Assembly (NCBI GenBank): GCA_002069785.1
Contig: MWCA01000055.1
Location: 1 to 40,715, forward strand
Reading direction: 5' to 3'
Length of the DNA: 40,715 bases
Source of the DNA: Lentisphaerae bacterium ADurb.Bin242
GTDB taxonomy: Bacteria > Verrucomicrobiota > Lentisphaeria > Victivallales > UBA1829
Made by a program: the position numbers and the translations under genes. Under the pieces are notes generated by a model. The model made no database searches. It saw nothing but the letters and a program-made list of their open reading frames with translations, and was not told the origin of the DNA. The first letter of the stretch is position 1; each line of letters starts with the position of its first letter. Shown here one piece after another: positions 24,663 through 33,100 of the stretch.

Positions 24663-27176
24663 ATGACCGGCACATTCAAGGTTTCTTCTGTTCTTTTTTT
24701 CCTCTCTGCGGCACTGTTTTCCGCTGAACTCCAAATCACGGAGAATGCCGATGCAATCATTCTGCAAAGCGGCGGCGCCGAGTATGTTCTTGATAAAAAA
24801 CAGACGATCCGCCTCAAGAGTTTTTCACTCGATGGGAAAAAACTCTGGCTGGAAAACGAGGAAGTCGCATTGCGGGTCAGAGATCAATACAAGTGGTGGA
24901 CTACATCCTCCATTCCCTGGAAAGAAAATGCGGGACCGGTTGAAATCCGCATTGAAAAGTCTCCGGAAAGCATTACGGTCAAGGCTGTTTCAGAAGGGAA
25001 AAATATCCGCCTCACGAGAATCCGCACAATTCGGAAAGGCAATCCGGCTCTGGAAAGCACTGTCCGGCTCGAAACACGCGGCCCCATTGTTGCCGAATGG
25101 GGGTACCTTTCTCTCTTCAGCATGAAAGATGATACACGAACCTGGTTCCGCTTGAATCCGGTCGAAGAAAACGGTTTGCTTCAATACAAGGTGAGAATTT
25201 TCGAAGAATCTCCATTCTATGACCGCAAGCTCAAAAAAAGGAAAAAGGTTTCCCGGGAACTTTCGATGTGGAATTCATTTGCACTGATCGGACAGTACGA
25301 CAAAACGATCAATGCGGGAATCGTTTTTTCTCTTCTGCCCGACGCCGGAATCGATTCCCTGCTGATGGGGGGCGGAACGGAAAATACATTCATCGCAATG
25401 CGCTGCGGCGGCATAGGTCCCGGCAAAGAGAAATGGGTTTCCCGTTCGGCGCATTTCAGCATCACTCCTTTCCATGGAGCCATCCGGCAGAATGCGGAGA
25501 AAATCCTGTCGGATGAATATATGGAAAAGCTGAAAAAAGCGGATGTCATTCCATACAAACAGGACACGGGCCGGCTCCTGGTGAAATCCGAGGAGGCGGA
25601 TATCTGGTTCGATCATGCCGGCACCTGGATTTTCCGCAATGAAAAAGCTCCCCGGGCCAAAGAGTCTGCGATTTTCCTCAAGACAGCAAAAAATGCGAAC
25701 GTTCTTTTCCAGGCAGCGGTCCGTGCCGGAGGAAAGACGCTCCCGAAGGTGAGTCTGGAAATCAGCGATCTTGTTGCGGTGAACGGGGAGAAAATCGAAG
25801 CGGGCAAGTTTTCCTGGCATCCGCTGGAATTCGTCCGCAACGAAGCGGACATCCTTTCCGGGCCGACGCTGGAAGGCGAAGTCGGCGACATTCTCGGAAA
25901 GACGGCTCCCATCGACTGCGCGGCCGGGAAAACCCAGCCGTTCCTGATCCGGTTCCGGGTGCCTTCCGATGCATCGTCCGGATTGTATGACGGTCAAATC
26001 CGTGTTTTGTCCGATGGAAAAAAACGGGCGGAAATACCTCTCCGGCTGAAAGTCTGGAATTTTGCCCTCCCGGAAAAAACCGCGATTACGGCCATTCTGA
26101 ATCCATGGGCTTTCCGGACTCCGATGGCTTACAGGAATAATCCGGCAATGGCGGAAGAAGCCAGGAAGGATGTTTACCGGCAGGTTGCAGATGCCCGGGG
26201 CACGTGGTATTGCCGCAAAGGTCCGGAAGTGGAATGGGATAAAGACGGCAATCTCGTGAAAATGGATACAAGAGCGTTCGACACGGAACTTCAAGAGGTG
26301 TTACGGCAATCCAAAGCGCCCCGTGTATTCAATTCTTTTGCCCGTTTCGGAGTGGGCGGAGTTCCGCAGAAAAAAAGCTTCTGGGGAACGAAGGAGGAAA
26401 TCGGTACGGATGTATGGAAAAAACGCGTCGCCAGCTTTGCAAAGGCCTTTCATGCATATCTGAAGGAAAAAAACCTGCTGGACACCATCGTGCTGGATGT
26501 TTTTGACGAACCCTCCGACGAGTGGCTTGAATACCTGCGCGAAAACCTGACCGTTTTCCGGGAAAATGCTCCCGGGGTGAAGCTCACCGCACCCATGCAC
26601 TATACGCCGCGTCTGGACGGGCTGCTCGACATCTGGATGATCCTTCTGTATCCGGAAGCCACGGCATGTTCTCCGGAACTGCTGCGGCACTTCCAGTCCA
26701 TGAACGCCGAGCTGATGGTCTATAACCCCGGCTTTTACGAAAACATCTCTTCTTATTCGGGGATGCGCGGTCTCTACTGGTGGATGTGGCGGTCCGGAGC
26801 CGGAGGCATGCTGCAATGGTGTGTCACCCTGTGGCCGCAATTCGACAATGCTTCCGGCTGGAATGCATTCAACAACGCAACCTGGATGGTCCCGCAGCCG
26901 GATGGTTTGCGCTCGACCATGCGGATGGAAATGAGCCGGGCGGGAGGAGAAGACTGCGAGATGTTTGTTCTGCTGGAAAAATCGCGCGATGCGCTCCGAA
27001 AAACCGGCCATGCGGCAGCCGCCGCCGAAGCAGAGGCTCTGCTTGCTGAAGTCGGACAGCTTTCTTCGTCCTGGGGAAACCTTTTTTCCCCCATTCAGAA
27101 CGGAGAAAAAATGGAGGTGCTCCGAAACCGGATCGGCGATTTTCTCGACCGTCATTTTTCCGAACGCGGAAAATGA
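24663..27176 (+). CDS. Secreted GH123-like glycoside hydrolase (DUF4091-type)
   Basis: 837 aa with a signal peptide (residues 1-21, VSSVLFFLSAALFSAE) and an AAGGAAAG ribosome site. Residues about 20-280 form a large beta-rich domain. Residues about 390-470 are the beta-sandwich typical before GH123 barrels (PFLIRFRVPSDASSGLYDGQ to LKVWNFALPEK). The barrel follows, with TIVLDVFDEPSDEW: D615 and E616 fit the Asp-Glu pair used for substrate-assisted cleavage by GH123 N-acetyl-beta-galactosaminidases. MRGLYWWMWRSGAGGMLQW closes the barrel. Middle gene of module D. Activity on an N-acetylhexosamine-containing glycan is a reasonable inference, the more so with a GH20-like neighbour; exact specificity is unknown. 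Confidence 0.85.
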   Translation: MTGTFKVSSVLFFLSAALFSAELQITENADAIILQSGGAEYVLDKKQTIRLKSFSLDGKKLWLENEEVALRVRDQYKWWTTSSIPWKENAGPVEIRIEKSPESITVKAVSEGKNIRLTRIRTIRKGNPALESTVRLETRGPIVAEWGYLSLFSMKDDTRTWFRLNPVEENGLLQYKVRIFEESPFYDRKLKKRKKVSRELSMWNSFALIGQYDKTINAGIVFSLLPDAGIDSLLMGGGTENTFIAMRCGGIGPGKEKWVSRSAHFSITPFHGAIRQNAEKILSDEYMEKLKKADVIPYKQDTGRLLVKSEEADIWFDHAGTWIFRNEKAPRAKESAIFLKTAKNANVLFQAAVRAGGKTLPKVSLEISDLVAVNGEKIEAGKFSWHPLEFVRNEADILSGPTLEGEVGDILGKTAPIDCAAGKTQPFLIRFRVPSDASSGLYDGQIRVLSDGKKRAEIPLRLKVWNFALPEKTAITAILNPWAFRTPMAYRNNPAMAEEARKDVYRQVADARGTWYCRKGPEVEWDKDGNLVKMDTRAFDTELQEVLRQSKAPRVFNSFARFGVGGVPQKKSFWGTKEEIGTDVWKKRVASFAKAFHAYLKEKNLLDTIVLDVFDEPSDEWLEYLRENLTVFRENAPGVKLTAPMHYTPRLDGLLDIWMILLYPEATACSPELLRHFQSMNAELMVYNPGFYENISSYSGMRGLYWWMWRSGAGGMLQWCVTLWPQFDNASGWNAFNNATWMVPQPDGLRSTMRMEMSRAGGEDCEMFVLLEKSRDALRKTGHAAAAAEAEALLAEVGQLSSSWGNLFSPIQNGEKMEVLRNRIGDFLDRHFSERGK

Positions 27177-27189
27177 GGAAAATCAAAGA

Positions 27190-29757
27190 ATGAAAGACCG
27201 TACCGCATCCGAATGGAAGTTTGTCGGGGAACTCCGCCGAAAACAGCCTTTTGAATTTCGCTGGTGCAATCGTAAACCTCAAGCGGAAGAGGTCGATTTT
27301 TCTTCCGGAATCCGCTTTCCCGGGCAGGCTCCGTTTCCACGCCTGGCAACTGTGTGGAAGAGTTTTGAACGGTTTCTGAAAAACTGGCCCGCGAAAACGT
27401 CGGGAAACCCTCTTCCGCTCTGTTTTTCCATCCAGCAAGAACGTTTGTTCGAATCATACGACATCGTGATTTCCGAGAGAGGCATCGATGTGCAGGCGGG
27501 TGACTCCGAAGGGATCCGGCGTGCCCTCTACCATCTGGAGGACCTTTTTCTTTCCGCGGATGCCCCTTATCTGAAAAAGGGAACTCTCTCCCGGAAACCA
27601 TGGCTGAAAAACCGGATTTCACGCTGTTTTTTTTCCCCGATCAAGCGTGCCCCTCATTTCAGGGACGAACTGGCAGATAAATTCGATTATTATCCGGAAG
27701 CATATCTGGAGCGTCTGGCTTCGGAAGGAATCAACGGACTCTGGATCACGGTCGAATGGAAGGAACTCGCCTCGACTTCCTTTACGAAACCGTCCGCCGG
27801 CACGGAACGCAGACTGGCAAAACTCCGTTCCGTTGCGGACCGATGTCTGGAATACGGCATCCGGATTTTCGTATTCTGCATCGAGCCGGCCGCTTTTGCG
27901 CCGGATTCATCCTTTCTGAAAAAACATCCTGAATTCGGAGGATGCGAAGTTTTCGGGAAACGGGCTTTCTGCCTGAAATCCGCCCATGCCCTGCAATATA
28001 TCCGGGAAAGCGTCGGATCGATTTTCCAAGCCATTCCGAAACTGGGGGGAATGATCAATATCTCCCATGGCGAACGGCCGACCACCTGTTTGAGCTCATG
28101 TCCGTGCACACAGGATGTTTCTCCGGCCTGCCGGGGGAATTGCGGTTTTTCAAATGCGGACCTCTGGAAACGCGCCGTAGAAGCCATGCGTGACGGCATG
28201 AAGGAATTTTCACCGGACGCGGATCTCATTTCCTGGCTTTACATGCCGGAGGGAAAAAAACGGGCGGAGTGGGTGTTCACGCTGGCGAGGAACATCCCGG
28301 AAGGAGTAATTCTTCAATACAATTTCGAGTCGAATATCAATGCCGTCCAGCTCGGAAAAATTCGAAACGGCGGAGACTACTGGCTTTCGCAAGCCGGGCC
28401 TTCCGCCGACTTTGAAAAAATGGCCTTTCCTGCGAAGGAACATCGCTCCGGGCTTTCCGCCAAACTTCAGGTCGGGTGTTCGCATGAGGTTGCCACGGTT
28501 CCCATCGTCCCCGTTCCCGGCATTCTGTACCGCAAATACCGGAAAATGCGCGAAATGAATGTCAGACATGTCATGCAATGCTGGTATTTCGGAAATTATC
28601 CGGGACTCATGAACAAAGCGGCCGGACATCTGGCCTTCGAGGAATTCGCCGGAACGGAAACCGATTTTCTGCGTGAACTGGCCCGCCCCGTCTGGGGAAG
28701 CGCGACGGAAACAGCGGTGGAAGCCTGGACTCTCTTTGCGGACGCCTATGGAAACTATCCGCTTTCAAACATGTTTCAGTATTATGGTCCGGCCCACGCC
28801 GGTACGGTCTGGGAATGGCAGTTCGATTTCCGCCTGAAACCGCTGGCTCCGACCTGGCATCCCAGTGATTCTCACGACGGCGACGCGATCGGGGAATGCC
28901 TGCGTGAACACTCCCTGGGCGAGGCTGTCATTTTGACCCGGACCCTGTCGGAAAAATGGACGGAAGGAGTCCGGAAACTGACCCGTGCGGTACAGTCCCT
29001 CCCATTCGGCCGGGCTCGGGAAAAATCTCTGGATCTGGCGCGGGCGCTCGAAGTTCAATTTGCATCGGTTGCGCGCGTTCTCCAATTTTATGAACTCAGA
29101 AGCCGCTTTGCCTCGGAAATGCTTCCGTTCATGCGGATTCTGGTTTCGGAGGAAATCGCCGGACGCAAGGCCCTGGCGGAACTTTGCGCACGGGATTCCA
29201 GCCTTGGATTTCATTCCGAAGCGGAAGGGTATCTCTACAGCCGGGAGATGCTCTCCGCCAGCATTCCTTCCATGGAAAAGCTGCTGGAACGTTTGGGTGC
29301 CCCCTTCGCTGTTCCGCAAATGCCGGAACGGAAACAATCTGTTTTCGGACAATGGACGGAGAACCGGACATTCCGCTGGAAATTGGAAAAACTTCCCGAA
29401 AAGGGACATCTCAAATTCACCCTGGAAAGCATGCAAAACGAAACGCCACGCGTATTCGAACTGGCGCTTTGCGACCGGACCCTTTCGGAGCCGGTCCGTT
29501 TTCTGTCTTTCAAAAATTCCGGGGTCATTCAGGACCATCTGAAATGCATCGATGCACAGTGGGACGGCGGAACCGTATTCGAGGCGGAATTCCCGTCTCC
29601 TTATCCGAAGCTTTCCGGAAGTGTCTCCTGTGCGGAAGGACCGCATGACTTCGAATATCTCTACGATGCGTGGCCGCGCCGTCCCGGAGACCGGAAATCG
29701 CAACTGCGCCTTGGATTGCGTTATTTTCATCCGGGCTATACCGGAGATTTCATGTAG
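27190..29757 (+). CDS. GH20-like enzyme, non-secreted, with C-terminal beta domain
   Basis: 855 aa from ATG 27190, preceded by GAGG 9 nt upstream and 13 nt after the GH123-like stop; the frame is open further upstream, but inside that gene. No signal peptide. Residues about 75-125 resemble the GH20 N-terminal domain (YDIVISERGIDVQAGDSEGI), with the barrel from about 165 (LERLASEGINGLWITVEW). SHGERPTTC (E295) is followed by a Cys-rich stretch of six Cys to about residue 317, at the place where DUF4838 proteins have ENxxxxCxCxxC. It shares with the 873-aa protein of module B the late motif SSLGFHSEAEGYLY. A beta domain of about 130 residues ends the protein. Stop is TAG, after which the frame stays open 28 more codons. 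Likely a cytoplasmic exo-glycosidase. Confidence 0.82.
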   Translation: MKDRTASEWKFVGELRRKQPFEFRWCNRKPQAEEVDFSSGIRFPGQAPFPRLATVWKSFERFLKNWPAKTSGNPLPLCFSIQQERLFESYDIVISERGIDVQAGDSEGIRRALYHLEDLFLSADAPYLKKGTLSRKPWLKNRISRCFFSPIKRAPHFRDELADKFDYYPEAYLERLASEGINGLWITVEWKELASTSFTKPSAGTERRLAKLRSVADRCLEYGIRIFVFCIEPAAFAPDSSFLKKHPEFGGCEVFGKRAFCLKSAHALQYIRESVGSIFQAIPKLGGMINISHGERPTTCLSSCPCTQDVSPACRGNCGFSNADLWKRAVEAMRDGMKEFSPDADLISWLYMPEGKKRAEWVFTLARNIPEGVILQYNFESNINAVQLGKIRNGGDYWLSQAGPSADFEKMAFPAKEHRSGLSAKLQVGCSHEVATVPIVPVPGILYRKYRKMREMNVRHVMQCWYFGNYPGLMNKAAGHLAFEEFAGTETDFLRELARPVWGSATETAVEAWTLFADAYGNYPLSNMFQYYGPAHAGTVWEWQFDFRLKPLAPTWHPSDSHDGDAIGECLREHSLGEAVILTRTLSEKWTEGVRKLTRAVQSLPFGRAREKSLDLARALEVQFASVARVLQFYELRSRFASEMLPFMRILVSEEIAGRKALAELCARDSSLGFHSEAEGYLYSREMLSASIPSMEKLLERLGAPFAVPQMPERKQSVFGQWTENRTFRWKLEKLPEKGHLKFTLESMQNETPRVFELALCDRTLSEPVRFLSFKNSGVIQDHLKCIDAQWDGGTVFEAEFPSPYPKLSGSVSCAEGPHDFEYLYDAWPRRPGDRKSQLRLGLRYFHPGYTGDFM

Positions 29758-29877
29758 GGTCGGTTCAACCAGCACGGCAATGGAAGCATGAGCCATCTCC
29801 AGCTGGGGAATGCGATACCGTATGGGACGGAAAATTGACCCAATTGCAAAAATCACAGGAAACGGAGAGAAGATAAC

Positions 29878-29906
29878 TTGACAAAAACGGAACGGTATGC
29901 TATAAT
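29878..29906 (+). promoter_or_regulatory. Perfect consensus sigma-70 promoter of the 1415-aa hydrolase gene
   Basis: TTGACA (29878-29883), exactly 17 bp, TATAAT (29901-29906), with TGC just before the -10 box (extended -10). Such a strong promoter upstream of a catabolic gene implies tight repression. Confidence 0.8.
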
Positions 29907-29911
29907 CCAGG

Positions 29912-29929
29912 AATGCAAACGTTCGCATT
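29912..29929. promoter_or_regulatory. 18-bp palindromic LacI-type operator
   Basis: AATGCAAACGTTCGCATT is palindromic at 16 of 18 positions with a central CG, the form typical of LacI-family sites. It starts 6 bp after the -10 box and so covers the transcription start. The LacI-type protein encoded at 38608 or that at 22363 are the candidates to bind it. Confidence 0.6.
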
Positions 29930-29954
29930 ATTTTAAAAATAAGCGGATGGATAC

Positions 29955-30110
29955 ATGATTATCGCAGAATCCTGCATCCGGAATCATTTGCATCGGGCGG
30001 CCCGCCGGGATATATTGAAAACGGGAACCCATTGCGGAGGCAAAAACCCGGAAAAAGGAAAATGGATCGTTTCGCCGGAATCGAATGAACAAAGGGGGAA
30101 GGACGGCTGA
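29955..30110 (+). other. Possible 51-codon leader reading frame
   Basis: ATG 29955 to TGA 30108-30110, in frame with and 3 nt before the ATG of the 1415-aa gene. No good ribosome site and no recognisable motif (MIIAESCIRNHLHRAARRDI start). Could be a leader peptide, a remnant, or chance. Confidence 0.2.
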
Positions 30111-30113
30111 AGA

Positions 30114-33100
30114 ATGAGAGGAAAACGGATTCTCACTTTCATCGGACGCATTGCCGGAGCCGCAATGTGCGCGACACTTCAAAAGAAAACGTTCCGGAGT
30201 TCCGGAGGGATCGTTTCCGCGGCCGCGGTCCTGCTGTCGGCGGGGTTCGGCGGGCTTTCCGCAGAGGAAACGGCCGTCTTCAATCATCCTTCCGACTGGG
30301 GCAATCCGAAATTCATGAAGGTGAATGAAGACGGCTCGCTCGCCATCCGGGGAATGGGCGTCCTCTTCGCCGGCGAAGAAATGATTGAAATCGACCCCGC
30401 GGCGGAATCCGTCCTGAGCGGCGAGTTCAAGGCCATGCCCGGCACCCTGGACAAGGACAAGTTCTTTTTCGCCGCGATTCCATACGATAAGAACAGGAAG
30501 CGAATCCATACGATCGAGGTCAATGCGATTCCGGGCACGGACACGGTCGTCGTTGAAGGAGCGAAGGCAGGGACCCGGGAGGTGTTCGTCAAGGATGCTT
30601 CCCGCTTCAAAAACTGGCATGCGCTGATGCTCCATGCCGCGCCCGATTTTTCCGATCTTCCCAACCGCTCTCCCGCGCTTCCGATCGAATCCGTTGAGAG
30701 GACCGGCGAGGGCAAATGGAAGCTCACGCTCAAAGCACCCCTGAAAACCGACCTTCCCTCGGGAATGAATGTGCGCGCCCATGCCGGCGGCGCATACCAT
30801 TACATCGGCTGTCTGGCAAATCCGATCCCGAAGGAATGGATGACCGTTACCGGCCGCATCACCGGCACGAAACCGGGCGATTCACCAACCGCATGGTATC
30901 CGACCACACGTTTCATCCGGCTTGCCGTTTTCGGCGCGGGGCCGTCCAAGGATTATTTCCTGGCTTTCCGGAATGTGAAATTCACGTCGAAAGGCGGGAC
31001 CCTGACGGCCGGCGCGGCCCGAACCCGGATCGATCTGCCTGAAACCGCGGGCGGCGCCGCCCTCCGGCTCGCCGCCGGTCCCGAAGGCAAAAGAATCCGC
31101 CTGGTCTGGGCGGACGGGACCAAAACCAATCTGACGCTCCTCGCCTCCGGCTGCACCTGGCAGCCGCCCCTGAGCAAAAAAGACAAAGCCGCCGGAAAAC
31201 CACAGTCTCCGAAGATCGACCTTCCCGACGCCGTCCTTGAACTGAAAGGCACGGGCGCGAAACGTTTCATCCGCCCGAATCCCGAGATTCTTTCCGGCGA
31301 CGATGCCGCGAAGATCGTTTTCTGGAACGCCCCCGTCACCGAGGATAAGAACAGCGGCTCCGGCGACGCCGCCGCGAAACTCGTCGAGGGCTGGAACCGG
31401 CTCCCCGCCGCGTCGAAATACGAAGCCGATCTTCGCTTCGTCAAGACCGGAGACGGCGCCGAAGTCTGGCTGGACGGCAATTACGGCGGAACCGTCCGCG
31501 GCAAAGCTCCGCTCAAAGAAATCATCGCTTACGACGCCAACGTGAAACACAGCCTTGAAGAACGGCGGGAATCCGACTTCCTTCCGCTCGATTTCACCCG
31601 CATCAACACGCCCGGAAAATGGGACAAGGCGGACGTCTTCCTCCACAATTCCCCCGGCAAGGTTCCGGTCCGGGTTTTCGCCAACCATCACTTCGACGTC
31701 AGCCTTCACAAGTCCGCCGGATATTCCGACTACCTGCGGCGCTACGTTTCCGACGGTCTGGCCGACACCCTGATGTTCACAGTCCCCGGCGTGCATTATA
31801 CTTCCGCCCGGGTGCTTTTCGCCTTCGATCCCGACGAGCCCGGAAAGGAACCCGTTCTGACCGCCCGCATCACGCGGTTCTCCCGCGGCGGCGTCTGGGA
31901 CGGACGCGCCGTTTCCCGCATTTCCCAGACCCCGTACCGTTTCGACGGGAAAAACGCGGAGAAGGCCGGTGAAGTCGACGTCAACGGACGGAAACTTCCG
32001 CTTTACCTTGCGGAAATCCCCCTCGACACCGGAAAGATTCAGGACCTCCTCAACTACGACACCTGCGGCGAAAAGAACCGTCTGCCGTATCTCGACTTCG
32101 AAATTCTCGGCAAGGTTCATGAACGCCGCCATGCGTTCGGCGATGAACGCTGTAAACCCGATCCCGCCTCGAAAAGCTCTCTGCACGTGTTTGCCGTCAC
32201 GCTGGAAAAAGCCGGTGCGGAGATGTTCGTCCGCACGCTTCAGCCCGGCAATATCTTCCATAACGAGGAAAAACCCGAACTCGCGGTCGATTTCGCGCCC
32301 CGACGCAAGGGCAATTTCAAGCTGGAATGGAACATTGTCGATGCCGACGGAAAAACCGTTTCCACCGGCAGCCGTGTCCCCGGAAAGGAAAACCGCCTCA
32401 ATCTCGCTCAAAAGGAAAAAGGCTACTACGAGATCACCGTTTCCATTACGGAAAACGGCCGGACGCGCGTTGCCCACACCGCCTCCTTCGCCCTGCTCGG
32501 GAAAGACACCCGCCAGGCCGGGTACGAATCCCCCTACGGCAGCTGGTGGTTCCACAGCGCGCACCATGTGACGGACCGGATCGACCTCGCCGGACCGCTC
32601 CTTCTCAAGGCCGGATTCCGCAAAACCACGTTCCTCAATCCGGGAAACAGGAACGGCACGAACTCCGAAGAAGCCCTCCAAGTCTACAAACTGACCTCGA
32701 CCACCCTCCCCGGCTGGAACGCCGCTTTCGCAATGTTCGAGAAAGGCGCGACGGACGCCGAAGTCGCGGAAATGCTCCGGAAATATATGTCCGCGTTTCC
32801 GCACGTGAGCAACGCCATGATCTTCCACGAATCCGCGAAATGGGGCTACAAGATCGCCCCGGAAGTCCTCGGGCAGCCTCCGACGCCCAAAGACAAGGAA
32901 TGGGAAGGAGCCGACAAGCGCTGGGAAAACGCAAGACGCTATGCGGCGATCGTCAAGAAGAATTTCCCGCACATCCGCATTCTGCTCGGCAACTCGCTTT
33001 CTTCCACGGAACTGATCGCCGAAGGCATGCGCCGCCGTTTTCCGCAGGAACTCGCCGACAATATGGGGATGGAGGTCGTCGGACGCAACACGCTGCCCGA

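Larger units (their letters stand above)
29758..30113 (+). other. Gene-free region with promoter and long leader of the 1415-aa gene
   Basis: 356 bases without a convincing gene. They hold the tail after the module D stop, a perfect sigma-70 promoter, an 18-bp palindrome and a leader of about 190 nt. The leader contains a 51-codon frame (29955-30110) that stops 3 nt before the next ATG. No strong rho-independent terminator for module D is visible. Confidence 0.5.
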
